Origin: Blastocystis hominis
Taxonomy: Eukaryota; Sar; Bigyra; Opalinata; Blastocystidae
NCBI RefSeq assembly: GCF_000151665.1
Contig: NW_013171827.1
Coordinates: 144,001 to 208,000 of the forward strand
Reading direction: 5' to 3'
DNA length: 64,000 nt
Positions 1-12,973 of the stretch are shown in pieces (positions within the stretch are counted from its first letter, which is position 1; each line of letters starts with the position of its first letter). The translations under genes and the position numbers were made by a program. The notes under the pieces are model-generated. The model saw only the letters and a program-made list of their open reading frames with translations. It had not been told where the DNA came from and ran no database searches.

Positions 1-1279
1 GCGTCCTGCTATTTGAAGGGGCAGAACGATATGGAGAAGTACGAAATCGCCCGCAGACTCAAGCGGTTCATCCGGAAGATCCGCTCCACCGTGCTGCGAG
101 ACCTCAAAAGCGACGACAAGAAGGAAAAGTCCCGATTTGTGGAATTCCATGAAGCGCAGACAACTCGCCACGGCGATTTGGATCATCGATAAACTCGCGC
201 TGCGTGTCGGAAACGAGAAATCCGAGGTCGGTTTCCACTCCCGCGGTTATCTCTAGGACGAAGCCGACACGGTAGGATGTTGTTCTCTGCGCGTGGAACA
301 CTTATCCTTCGCGGACGACTGCACGCTCACCCTGGATTTCCTCGCGAAGGACTCGATGCCCTACCACCAGACCATCCAGGTCCGATTCCCGCGGTTCTCT
401 GACGGCTAGCTCGACCAATACGAAGGCGGGAAGCTGGTGTTCAAGAACTTAAAGTCGTTCTGCAAGGCGAAGAGCCCGAAGGACGACGTGTTCGACCTGC
501 TGTCGACGTCGTCGCTGAACGCGCGGCTGACCCAGTTCATGCCCGGCCTCACCGCGAAGGTGTTCCGAACCTACAACGCGTCGGTGACGCTCGAGGAGCA
601 GCTGCACTCCACGTACCCCGCGGGGACGTCGGTCGAGGAGATGGTGCTGCAGTACAACGACGCAAACCGCGAGGTGGCGATTCTGTGCAACCATCAGCGC
701 TCGCTGCCGAAGAATTGGGACCAGACCAACGCCAAGAAGCGCGGGCAGATCGAGCTGCTCCAGCGGCAGACCGACGAGCTGCGGCAGATGCTGCGCGATG
801 TGCGCGCGCAGAAGCCGGTGGAGCTGCTGCCCGAGGCGTACTGGGCCCCGGTGAAGAAGGAGGAGGTTCCGGAGGACGCGAGCGAAGAGGAGCGGAAGCA
901 AATCAAGGAGAAACACGACGAAAGGGTCGCCGAGCGCGCGCAGTATCTGCATCTGTTCAAGTCACAGCCCACCGAGGCGCAGGTAGAGAAGAGGCTGGAG
1001 GCGTACTCCAAGCGGTTGGCGGATGGGGAGCTGAAGCTGCGCGACATGGTGGATGTCTGATGATGGAGTGAGGTGTAGGAGTCAAATAAGCTGGTGGCGC
1101 TGGGGACCAGCAAGATTAATTATATGGATCCGAGAATCACGGTGGCGTGGTGCAAACGAGTAATGGAAGGAGGAAAAAGTGATGGGTAGAACGAAGTGCC
1201 GATTGAGAAGATTTTTGCAAAGACGTTACGAACCCGACATAATTGGGCTATGTGCGTTCCCGAATCCTATCGTTTCTGA
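1..1279 (+). CDS. TOP1: DNA topoisomerase IB, C-terminal part (5' end outside window)
   Basis: Relaxes supercoiled DNA in the nucleus by a 3'-phosphotyrosyl nick. The core reads [12 protein letters not shown], then [28 protein letters not shown] and LCNHQR, which are signature stretches of eukaryotic topoisomerase I. They carry the active-site Arg and His residues. The catalytic Tyr lies in [10 protein letters not shown] near the C-terminus. A charged coiled-coil linker precedes it, as in the family. Five introns restore the frame: 129-159, 227-256, 380-409, 1049-1078 and 1160-1189, each 30-31 nt with GT-AG ends. The TGA at 1277-1279 is genome-encoded and TGTTTGTT follows at 1287. The N-terminal domain and start lie beyond the window edge. 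Family assignment is secure. Confidence 0.96.
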
Positions 1280-2174
1280 TTCCTATTGTTTGTTGCCAGA
1301 AATCGGCCGAATTTTTGGATTTTTGAACACAGTCTTTGTGAATCCGATCTCCCGAGATTAATAGAAACTGCGAGAATAAAATGCAATCAGGGTAACAAGA
1401 AAAAAGAGCTTGCAACGGGAGTGAAACCGAGAGAAAAAATGCAAATGACGAGTAGATAGGAATTATTTTTTTGAAAAGTAGAGGTTGAAATGAACTACTG
1501 TCTTTGGCGAATTCGGCAATCGAGAGAACGATGTCATTCGTCCCTTCGCTTCCTGTCCCATTTATTGGCTCATATGAGTGGATGATTATGGAGATAATTG
1601 CGACTTTCTTCGCGTTGGGAGGTATTCTGCATTGTAATATTTCGTGTTACTAACTTTTACTGCGTATTCATTATACATTGCTATAATGAAAACTGCTGAG
1701 AAAACGACACATGTGTCAGAATACAATTCAAATTGAAACACCGATATGGTAAATAGTGATCCCGCAATTGTGTATTTCTTTTAGAGCAGAATAACCTTTT
1801 AAAAGAAATGACAGCCATGCAGATCTGTCAAACTCTTGTCATAGTATAACTTCTAATATGTGTGTTATTCGATCTGATATGAACTCTTCGAGTATATTCA
1901 TTATTGATCTGCAACGCCTTTCAAAATGTCATCATACAGGTTGCATTATAAATTGTATATAAAATGAGCGATGTGTCAACTCTCAATCAATTGTGGTTGA
2001 CATGAGACAAAAAACGTTAGTTAAGGAACTTCCGCGGTTATATAATGTAAGATGAGAACCTTAAAAAAAAGATACCTGGCTTTGCTTGTTGTATATTGTA
2101 ATAGGGTAGAAGTATCCGTAAGACCTGTTTGAAGATTGAAAAAGAAGTCTGCTTTTGATAACATTTTTTGACAG
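1280..2174. other. Intergenic stretch, no supported gene
   Basis: Contains the topoisomerase 3' signal and AT-rich sequence. A short open frame from about 1531 could encode a roughly 30-residue hydrophobic peptide, but it has no convincing splice partner or stop arrangement. I do not annotate it. Confidence 0.5.
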
Positions 2175-3496
2175 ATGGACCCTTTCGATCGGGTAAGTGT
2201 CTTAGATCTGCTTTTAGCATAGTCTCGTTATCTTAACATTGACCCAGATGAGGATGTATCGAATTGTCCCGAACTGATGATTGTAGATTACAAACGATAG
2301 TAATCCCTTGAGAGATGAAGTTAGTACGTGGGAAAAAGAAATTAGCAGCAGAGTTGAACAATTCAAAAAGTCTTGTCAAGATCCCATTTTACATACTCGT
2401 AAATCTGTTCAGTAGCTGTGAATGTAGATCTTCTTCAAGGGTTTGAGAACGAAAGAAAACAATTGAAACGTTTTGCGAATATTGGCGTCGCAGTGGAAGA
2501 GCTGAATAGACGCCGAATGGATATTCATTATAGCATATGTATCAAGATTAGTATTTGATCTTCGTTGGTGTCTATATTACTAGCCAAATTTATCGGTTCT
2601 TTTAGCTATCTTCTCACATGTGATGATGAGAACTCAAGTACAAGCTTAATTCAGCGGATGGACACAAAGTTTATCGAAACTTGGCGTGAAATGAAAGCGT
2701 TGAGCAGGCTTCGTGATATCGATGTCATGGATACGCGACTCTTGATTCTAAAGAAGTTGATTCGGCTGGAAGCCGAAGTGTCCCTCTTTGCTTCTTGGGT
2801 GAAGCGTTACATCTACATCCAACAGCGTCATGACATCCAAACCTGCGAGATTGACCTGCTCATGCGAGAAGCCAGGAAGGTAGCGGAGGAGCGAACGAGA
2901 TTCAGCAAGTTCTGCCACCTTTCCGAGATCGTCGACTGGAACTGGGGCGTTTGCCAGTTCCACGACGACGATTTCAAGGACGTCAAGGACGCCATCAACT
3001 TCGCTCGCGGGCTTTTCACCAAGTATTGGGAGGAGGATTGGTTTTTGCGTCGCATGTCCGAATTCTCCGAGAATATGTTGCACATCTGCAGAGTCTCCGT
3101 GTCCGTTCTAGACGCCAAAAAGCGCGAATGTGAACGCTACAAAAGTCGCTTTACGCGAAAGCTTACAATGTAGAACTCACGATGGAGGCCAAAACCGAGC
3201 TCGATCGCCAGAAAGAACTGCTCCGATTGCTTTTTCGAGGCTTTCAAAGCCGAAAGCGAGGCCAGGAGGCGCAGCTGGAGGTCGTGAGAGTCGAGAAAAG
3301 GAGGAGAGCGAAGAGTGAAGCGGGGAGAAGAGTGGAGTTGCGGAATTGGGGAGAGAAAGGAGTGGAACACAAACCGCGGGGTTTAGTGGAGGAGGAGGAG
3401 GAGAAGGAGAAGGAGGTGCTGATGCTGGAGAGTCGGAAGAAGGAGGAGAGTTTGGAGAAGAAGAGAAATGTGGGAGGAAAAGTGGAAGCAAATTAG
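2175..3496 (+). CDS. Unidentified coiled-coil protein
   Basis: I do not recognise this protein. The model starts at ATG 2175 (MDPFDR...) and stays open only if short introns are removed at about 2193-2222 (30 nt), 2300-2324 (25 nt), 2399-2427 (29 nt), 2551-2583 (33 nt) and 3145-3173 (29 nt), all GT-AG. The product is highly charged and mostly helical, with Trp-rich stretches in the middle. The last quarter is a Lys/Glu-rich tail ending at TAG 3494-3496. No catalytic motif is visible. It lies between topoisomerase and acetate-CoA ligase in the same orientation. Intron placement is inference; that the region is coding is well supported by the continuous frame. Confidence 0.6.
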
Positions 3497-3691
3497 AGTT
3501 TTCTGGTGAGAGAGCAGTCATTTAGGGTCATTTTATTCATTTTACTAGTTTCCTTAGCTGTTGAATTATTTTAGTGTTTGTATGTTCACTGATTGTTAAA
3601 ATAAGCGTATTTCGATTGTGAACTGTGCCGTTGTGGAACTGAAACAAATAGATAAAAATAGATATTATACAAACACATTATTTGATTCCTC

Positions 3692-6153
3692 ATGCTAGCA
3701 GGACGGTTCCTCTGGAATTGTAGACGAGTGTGCGTCCGTTCGTTTGCCAGTTCTCTCAAAGATATCTCGATTAAGGGATTTTTCGAAGCAAAGACGTATG
3801 CGGTTATCGGTGCGAGCACAAAGCCTGGTACGTTAGGACATACAATTTGCGAGAATTACGTGCGTACTTACAAAGGAGAAGCCTTTTTTGTGAATCCGAA
3901 GGGTTTTTGCAGCATTTGGAGCTAAGGTGCAGGAGGAGAGCTCTTTGGAAAGCCTATCTACAAATCGGTTCTGGATGTCCCTGGAGAGATCGAGGCAGCG
4001 GCGGTCGTCGTTTCGGTGAAGTTTGCTTTACAGTCTGCGGAAGAGTGTATGAAGAAAGGAGCCAAATACCTGATTATGATTCCTGGTGGTTTCAAGGAGT
4101 CAAAAACCGAAGACGGTATCAAGAAGCAAGTAATGAATATGGACAAACTAAGATCCGTTAGGAGGAACTTGTAAAATTAGCGCACAAATGCAACTGTCGA
4201 ATTCTAGGTCCCAATTGCATGGGAGTGTATGATCCAAACCACGTTGACACCCTTTTCGTGGGTGAAGACCAGTCTCCCACTCTCATTCCCCTCTCATCCC
4301 CAGACTGTCCAAGCCGGGCTTCGGCCCCGTCGGCATTTTCTCTCAGAGCGGCTCGATCGCGTCTGCGATCCTCAACGAGCTCTCAGGCCGCCACAAGGAC
4401 GGCTGGATCTCGAAGTTCATCTCCTTCGGCAACGCCTGCGACGTCAACGAGCTGGACATCCTCGCCTACTACGCCGACGAGCCCTCCGTCCAGCAGGCCT
4501 GGGCCTATCTCGAGGGCTTCCGCGACGCGCCCGCTTTCATGCGCCAAGCTCGGCTCTTCTCCAAGAAAAAGCCGCTTCTGCTCATCAAGGCCAACCGCAG
4601 CGCTGCGGGCGCCAAGGCCTCCGCGTCGCACTCCGCGTCCCTCGCCGCCAACGACGCCGTCTGCGACCAGCTGCTGCAGAACGTGGGGGGTGCCGGGAGA
4701 GGCGGGTAATGCCCAGGCGGGCGTGATTCGCTGCGACGTCTGGCGCGATCTCTTCAACATCGGCCGGCTCATCCGCTCCCAGCCGCTCCCGCGGGGACGG
4801 CGCGTCGGAGGTAGGCGCAGAGAGGCGAGGCGAGGTGAGGCGTGACGCGCAGTCGTGACGAATGTCGCGGGGATGGGGACCATGATCGCCGATGCCGCCA
4901 CTCTCTTCCAAATGAAACTCCCGGCGTTTTCGACGCAGACGCTGTCGGCGTTTTCGACGCGATTCCCGCGGTTCTTGCCGTATTCGAACCCGCTGGATTT
5001 GGCGGGGAAGTTGAATTTGGCGGGGTTGATGGAGGCGGCGAGCGAAGCCATGAAGGACGCTAACATGGATGTTATCGTGTTGGGTCTGGAGCCGAATTCC
5101 ATCGAACACGGAGATCCCGCGGAAATGGCCAAGCAGTTGGCGGACAGGTTCGGACCGGGGAAAACGGAGAAGCCCTTTTTGGTGGTGGAGTTCGGCGGGA
5201 CGCAGGAATTCGATCGAACGCTCCGCATGGCGCTAAAAGAACGGGGAATTGCGATTTATAGCGGACCGGAGGAAGCGCTGCGCGGCCTCGGAAAACTCAT
5301 GAAGTACGCCGAATTCCGCGACCAGCAGAGCCCCACCGACGAGGTTTCCCCTTTTCCCCGTTTCGCCTCTAGACGTACGCCTCGGTGGACTTCCCCGCGG
5401 TGAAGTCACTCTTCCGGAAAGTCCAGAAATCGGGGCGAAAAGTGCTGACGGAGGTGGAAGGGTACGAGGTGCTGTGTCACTGCGGAATCCAAACCCCCGC
5501 GCACGCCGTCGTGACGAGCGGGACTTCCGCGGGGGACTTCGCGGCGAAGCTGTTTTCGCGGGGCGTTCGGAGCGTGGTGGCGAAGGTGGTTTCTCCGGAT
5601 GTACCGCGGTTCTGGGAGGAATGAACGGCAGATTCTGCACAAGACGGACGTGGGCGGCGTTTCGTTGAATTTGGAGTCGGAGGAAGCGGTGAGTCGCGAA
5701 GTGGCGCGTCTGCACGCGAAGTTCAGCGCGCAGGGAATCGAGTATCACGGCATCATGGTGAGCGAGATGGTGCCAAAGGGGCTGGAGATGATGATCGGAG
5801 CCAATCGCGATGCGGCGTTCGGTCCGCTGACGGTCGCGGGAGCCGGCGGCGTGTTCGTGGAGCTGCTGAAGGACGTGGCGTTCAATATGTGTCCGGTGAG
5901 CATCGAAGAAGCGAAGCGATCGCTGTGCCATTTGAAGTATCGCGAGATGATGGAGGGGTAGGAACGAAGGGGGAAATGAAGGGAAGAAAACTGGGACTTC
6001 CGCCGTTGAATCAGGGACTGTTCGCGCGGTCCGTGTCGGCGGTGTCGTGCTTGATGAAGGAGTGTCCGGAGATCAAGGAGCTCGATATCAATCCGCTCAT
6101 TCAGATGAAGGACGGGAACTTGACTGCGGTGGATTCGGTGATAAAATTGGAGT
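3692..6153 (+). CDS. Acetate-CoA ligase (ADP-forming), organellar
   Basis: Converts acetyl-CoA, ADP and phosphate to acetate, CoA and ATP, conserving energy in anaerobic organelles. The first ~20 residues (MLAGRFLWNCRRVCVRSFAS) are basic, hydroxylated and free of acid, a typical mitochondrial-type presequence. Then come a CoA-binding Rossmann domain (YAVIGAST...GTLGHTI), a succinyl-CoA-ligase-like domain (FSQSGS; catalytic-His loop region KASASHSASLA) and an ATP-grasp domain (VSEMVPKGLEMMIGANRD, TVAGAGGVFVELL). About eight introns of 29-43 nt are needed. Homology ends at ...VIKLE with no encoded stop. The next T (6153) is followed by four bases and TGTTTGTT, so TAA is made by polyadenylation. 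Single-chain architecture, not split alpha/beta. Confidence 0.93.
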
Positions 6154-6165
6154 GGAGTGTTTGTT
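6153..6165 (+). terminator. Polyadenylation/stop-creating signal of acetate-CoA ligase
   Basis: TGTTTGTT occupies 6158-6165. The last in-frame codon is GAG, then a lone T, then GGAG before the motif. Cleavage after the T and addition of A residues would give TAA. This matches the termination system described in Blastocystis. The cleavage site itself is inferred. Confidence 0.8.
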
Positions 6166-6177
6166 GGAAACAGAGAA

Positions 6178-6504
6178 AAACAGGAAATAATACGAGGAAG
6201 CGGCGCTGCGCTCCACGGTGAAAATCTCGCCGGGGATCGACGCGGACTCAAGACTGGAAATCGAGCTGCATGTGTTGATGGCCTTTCTTAAAGCCAGTAA
6301 ATCCATCAGCTGCACTTCGATTTGCACATCGACAGGCGTGTCAAGCGATGGAAGGTCGAATTGAAGACTTTGGTGGATGGAAGAAGCGCTTGGATCGCCT
6401 ATTTGAATGAAGAGCAGCGGGCAAATCAGCTGAACGACGAGAACGTGGTGCTTGCTTTGAAGTCTGAATTTGGTGTACAATCTACGATGGAAATGAATGA
6501 TTAG
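6178..6504 (+). CDS. Possible small gene of unknown function
   Basis: A charged frame without in-frame ATG at its upstream end becomes continuous to a TAG at 6502-6504 if two introns are removed (one of about 39 nt near 6300, one of 29 nt near 6352). The first ATG in the joined frame is at 6278 and would give only about 55 residues (MAFLKASVSSDG...). I do not recognise the product. It lies tail to tail with the UBE3D-like gene on the other strand, sharing bases of both stop codons. It may instead have a non-canonical or unresolved first exon. Confidence 0.3.
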
Positions 6505-7633
6505 GATGGAAAATGATACTTCCATCGATAAAAGTCGAGTAATTCTACAAAAATCCTTCGGATTGTGGAGTAAAACGGTTTGGATTCAAGTCGAATTCGA
6601 TCTTTCAGCAATTCGATTGCGAAGTTCGGTTCCCGTTCGTCGATGAAGGACCCGAGTCGATTTCCACAATGACTGCAAAACACACTTTTATCTTCAAATG
6701 AGTGAGATAAATTCGTGTCGTTTTCTGGATTTCCAGAATTCGATTCGCTGTTGGGTTCATTCGAATTCTCACTCTCTCCAATCGTTCCATTCGAATTCTC
6801 ACTCTCTCCCTTCATTTCTCTGTTTTCCACAGAAGTTCGAATATTCTGAACGTTCTTCGGATGGAACAACAGTGAATACGATCGAACAAACACAGTCCCG
6901 AAGGATCGCATAATCCCCGTGGTATTCTACATCCATTACGAACCGAATCCTGACGGTACCAAATGGGGATGTTGGTGAATATTCCCTCCATGCTCGCAAT
7001 AAATCAACTCACACAAGTCGCTCCACAAAACGGAGGGAGATCGCTTGACCATCTTCGTGTTGTCATCGGTCAAACTTTGACCACATCGAGCACACTGCAT
7101 CTTCGTAATATGCGAAGAAAGATAGTCACATTCTTCGTACTAGTGGAATGATTCAAATAAACAAACTACAAGATAATGATCAAGTTGATCGTCGCATGAT
7201 TGAATGACGTCATCAAACCGTTTCACATTCAAATCCACAACAAAACAGTCCTTCTAGAAGCAATCACACGTAACTCCTATTCACACTTTTATGTAACAAG
7301 CTCCGTCGTTCGAATCCACCCACGCAGCGACACAAACATCTTGGAAAAAAAGGGTGGAACCTGTCGATAAGCGAATTCGAAGATTCGATGAGGGTTTCAA
7401 CGGATTCTGAACGTTTGTGGATTCAATGGAAAACGAAATCGAGCGGATCTGCAGTTTCGTTTCTTTGTTTTGAATGACGATGTGAAGTCGCTTTGTTTGG
7501 CGGAGGAAAAACACCACAAATGGAAAGTGGATCGTTTCTTCGGTGGTTTCTGTGGAGAGTTCGTGCGGAAAAATGGAATTCCAAATCAAAGGAATACGTT
7601 TGTGAAGTAAAAGAATCAACTCTCCTTCTGCTA
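6501..7633 (-). CDS. UBE3D/HECT-like E3 ubiquitin ligase
   Basis: HECT-like E3 family that binds E2 enzymes. Two paired-cysteine sites are visible, as in the family: CARCGQSL in the middle and FCSHCGNRLG near the C-terminus. Between them is SPSVLWSDLCELIYCEHGG, matching the family's conserved PSENWxELVxxxxCH block. Introns of 33, 30 and 33 nt restore the frame (for example the 30-nt one just before YEECDYL). The 5' end overlaps or abuts the stop of the upstream MYND-CS gene and I could not place an ATG. A Ser/Asn/Glu-rich insert repeats ESENSN. The stop TAA overlaps the opposite-strand TAG. Family call is fair; the start is unresolved. Confidence 0.72.
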
Positions 7634-8127
7634 TGCATCAATAATGAAAAAACGACCTAAACAATATGTCCATGAGGATTCCGATACGCGGATTTCTCCA
7701 TACAGGTCAAACTACAACATTACTAACTCGAACTACAAAAACGGAAGAAGAAAAGCTATTATCATCAATGACTATACTGATTGACGTTGATTTCATATCG
7801 ATATGGACTGAGTTCTTTTTGCAATCAGAAGGAATGGGAACATACACAGTAATGATTGATTCCTATATTCGTAACAATTCCGAATCTACAACATTTTCTT
7901 CAAAATACATCGACTGAAGAAAGGAATCGTTCGTTCTCTAAAAACTGAGTACATCAGAAAATAAATACAGCAACAGCATCTGTGTAATCCTTTAAGTACT
8001 TTCCACATACAGATTTGTGCATCGGCCAATCTCGAACTTGACATTGCTTTGAACAGTAGTAAACACGTTTGCATTTTGAACATCTCAGTGCTCCCTCCTT
8101 CCCGCAGAACTGGCATTTAAAACTCAT
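7631..8127 (-). CDS. MYND zinc finger plus CS (NudC/p23-like) domain protein
   Basis: The N-terminal ~45 residues are a MYND finger: MSFKCQFCGKEG, then CSKCKRVYYCSKQC and a final HKSVCG, giving all zinc ligands. After introns of 31, 30 and 25 nt the frame runs into a beta-rich CS domain (ITVYVPIPSDCKKNSVHID, then LYGEIRVSESSWTYC), a fold found in Hsp90 co-chaperones and NudC proteins. The stop is TAG at 7631-7633. A co-chaperone or scaffold role is inferred from the domain pair. The domain joining depends on splice sites I chose by frame, but every intron has GT-AG ends and the CS signature appears only when they are removed. Confidence 0.75.
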
Positions 8128-8165
8128 GTCAAGCAAAGAATTGTGAACAAACAAACAAACAACGA

Positions 8166-8976
8166 TTACACAAGAGTCCACATAATAGAAAACAGCGAGA
8201 AGATTCCAACAAAAATAAGGAACGTTCCCAGATTGTTCAAGAACCAAACCACAGAGATGATCTTCAATGTTTTTCGGTAGCTCTTCAGAATGTTTACAAG
8301 GATGAAAAACCACGATGACATGCCAACACAAGCGCCCAGACCCCAAAACAAAGCATATCGTTTTCTGAATGTAACGAAGTGATAGGGGTTGACTAAAAGG
8401 AAATGAAAGAATCAAAGAATCAAAAAACTGGCAGTAATCAGAGCGATATGATTGGCAACAAGAGCGATGTTCACGATGGAGAAATAAAACCCTCTAAAAA
8501 TGGTACCTTTTGCACCCTGGGAATTAAAAATCAAACGAATCCAAACATCTTCAGAAGTAGAATTGTTCGTTGCTGCAAATGTACTGGCTGTCATTTGCGT
8601 GAAATTGCGTCCAACGTTGATAATAATCAAGGCTGCAATCACTCTAACGAATCAAAGCAGTTAACGGAGCCGACTTCAACAGGGGCATGATATAGTTCAG
8701 AATCTTGCTATCACCGACTAACTCGAAAAAGACAATGTAGGCAGCCATAGCATAGACTCCTTCAGCTATTGAAGCACCAAAAGCCATATAGATGGCTTGT
8801 TCGTACCTTCCAGAGAAGGATTCCTATGACTCGCGGTGTGCAAAAGAGAATACACGTAAAACTAGAGAGCTAATAGGTCCCATGACCGGAACGGACATAA
8901 CGAAAGAGAATACAAATTCAATAAAGAAGTGAGTGAGGTATTGCTACAAAACAAAAAAGAAAGCACTGAATACCAT
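8166..8976 (-). CDS. LysE/RhtB-type membrane transporter
   Basis: A multi-pass membrane protein of about 230 residues. The N-terminal block MSVPVMGPISSLVLR followed by GRYEQAIYMAFGASIAEGVY matches the LysE amino-acid exporter signature (PGP-type turn, then xGLGA-type helix). Later helices include NPYHFVTFRKRYALFWGLG. ATG 8974-8976 is followed at once by a 30-nt intron. Others are 30 nt, a probable 22 nt and 36 nt. The stop is TAA at 8166. A string of TGTTTGTTTGTTTGTT lies directly downstream on the transcribed strand. The substrate is unknown; export of an amino acid or small amine is only the family default. This family is mainly prokaryotic. Confidence 0.78.
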
Positions 8977-9251
8977 CGTTTTAACAAGAAAACTTGAAGT
9001 TGCTGAAGAGTCAATTTTTACTACAATGTTTGGAAATAATATTGGAGATGGTGTATATATTATTTTTACGTTCGTAATGTCTAGAAAGGGCAAAGGAAGA
9101 GTTTGTTTCCGCCAGTTAGTTTAATGGATGCTTCGTTATGTTCTAGATATATGACAATAGCCCGCGATACACTTCCTTATATCAAAACGTAAGATTGGTT
9201 GCCTACTTTCATCTCACAGTCAAACCCAACAAACCGTTTCCTCTTTTTATT
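8977..9251. other. Divergent intergenic region
   Basis: Separates the minus-strand LysE-type gene from a plus-strand gene. It should hold both promoters. No conserved element recognised. An open stretch at 9025-9120 looks like 5' UTR of the minus gene rather than a gene. Confidence 0.4.
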
Positions 9252-10800
9252 AGTATAATTATGCAGAGGGTTCTCTGTCTTCCAAAGATATAAAAACATT
9301 GAATAAATATGGCTTCACTGCACCTCCAAAGCGTCCTTCTCCCAAACTGGTCGAAAGTAAATTGTATTTCTGCTTTTTCTCGCTCATTCGAAGCCCTCCG
9401 ATCGATCCCGACAAGCCTCGAGAAGATCAGTTTCCTCCCCCTGTTCCACTTCCTGCTCAGAGCATCTATAGTTCTGTTCCACCTCTTCCCACAAATTCGG
9501 ATTTCCAGTCGGGACCCAATCTTCATTCGAGTGTTCATACCTGTTCTGAATTCAACTTGTCATCCTCTTATTCGCCGCATTCGGGCTTTCATCCTCAGGG
9601 CATTATCGCCCCGCCACAACCTTCCACGAATTCATACAATCTTTTGTCAAACACGAACACTTGGCTTTCGCAGCACGAACAGCAAAACCACCAAAATTGG
9701 GAGCGAATTGTGGAGAACGAGGCGCAGAAAGATCTCGCGACACGCCGCGCTGCTCTTTCTTCCACATGCACATTTCCCTCCATTCAGCCCATCGACTCCA
9801 CAAATGAGTCTTCTCGTTCGAATCGAAGTTCGTTGCGAGTCAACGCGATGGCAGGGCCGTTATCTTCGCAAGGAGAGCCTACTCCGAATTTTGGAATTCC
9901 AGAAAACCGGCGAATCCTGAGAACGCAGTCTATGCAGGAAGTAACGCGTTCTCCAGACCCGCCAACTCCACCAGAGATAATTTCTTTCCCTGCACGTCCG
10001 AGTCCACCTCGAAGCGAAACGCCCGCCTTTATTTCAATTCCGAACCTCAACGAAGACGAAACAGTTTCGTTCCCTGCGAAAGCGAATCTTAAGCCACAGC
10101 CAAAGCCACAGCCAAAGCCACAGCCAAAGCCACAGCCACAACCGCAGTCAGAGCCAAATCTGCAGCCAATACAAAGAAAGAATCCGCCAAAACCATCAAA
10201 AGCGAAGAAAGCAGCTGTGCATGCAAAGGAAGAAGCGAAGGAGGGAAGGGAGGACGAGATCGCGAAGGAGGACGACGAGCTGAACGAGCTGATCAACAGT
10301 CTTCACTCGTCCGTTTCGGGGCAGGAGAAGGAAGGACCGGATATGGAGATCCAGAACGTGTGGGACCAGAAGATCAAGCAGTTCCAGGAGCTGCAGCGAC
10401 GAAAGCAGAAGGCGCTGCGCGAAGTGGGGAAGGCGGGAGAAGAATCGGTGGTAGGGAGAGGAGAGAGAATGGGACGTAGGAACAACTGAAGCAGGACTAC
10501 GAAGAGATCAAGGACTTCCAGAAAATGGTGGGGCGGATCTATGAGATCTTGCAAAGACATCGAGGCACGCCGGATAAGAAGCGGCAGGAGAGAGAGAAGG
10601 AGAGAGAGATGAGGCGTGCAGAGAGAGCGATGGAGTTGATGAAGAAAAAGGAGGAGCGAGTGAGACGAAGGCTGGAAATGAAGGAAGCGAGGGATAAGGA
10701 GAGAGCGGAGAGAGCGAGGGAACGTAAATATTCTTATGGGAATGGGTTTGATAGTAATGAGGGGGAGGAGGAGGAGGAAAGCGATGAGGAGGAGTTCTAA
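9252..10800 (+). CDS. Pro-rich protein with charged coiled-coil C-terminus
   Basis: No family recognised. The N-terminal ~300 residues are low-complexity, rich in Pro, Ser and Asn, with a short (Pro-Lys-Pro-Gln)n run near 10,090-10,145. From about 10,200 the chain is strongly charged and helical (KEEAKEGREDEIAKEDDEL...). A 32-nt intron near 10,450-10,481 joins it to a second coiled coil ending in an acidic tail (EEEEESDEEEF) at TAA 10,798-10,800. TGTTTGTT follows at 10,808. The upstream frame opens after TAG 9251 without an ATG, so the first exon is unresolved. It resembles a scaffold or intracellular trafficking adaptor in composition only. Confidence 0.6.
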
Positions 10801-11122
10801 TGCAATGTGTTTGTTTGTTTGAAATAAGAATGGATTGATCGGGTGTTTGTTTGAAAAGAAAGTATTGGTCTGGTTTCCTTATTATTATTATTTATTTGGT
10901 GAGAGAACGATTTCCAAGCAATCTCCTGCCCCTTTTCCCCAAAAGAATAAACGTAAACCTCTTCTAGTCAGTGGATCTACATTACCAATCCATCCATCCA
11001 TCCATTCCATTCCATTCATTATCTATTCCTTCCAATCCTCTCCAAGCAATATCAAAATCCTCTCCAAACAATAACAATATCCTCTCCTTGTCCTCACTCC
11101 CTTTTGATTCACACAAACACTC

Positions 11123-12876
<1,754 letters not shown>

Positions 12877-12973
12877 TCCACCCCTTAATAATCCCAAACT
12901 AAACAGATAGAGTAACTTTGGAATTCCAGATGTTCGGTGCTTTTTAGTATCATTGATATTTTTTAGTTGAAAG

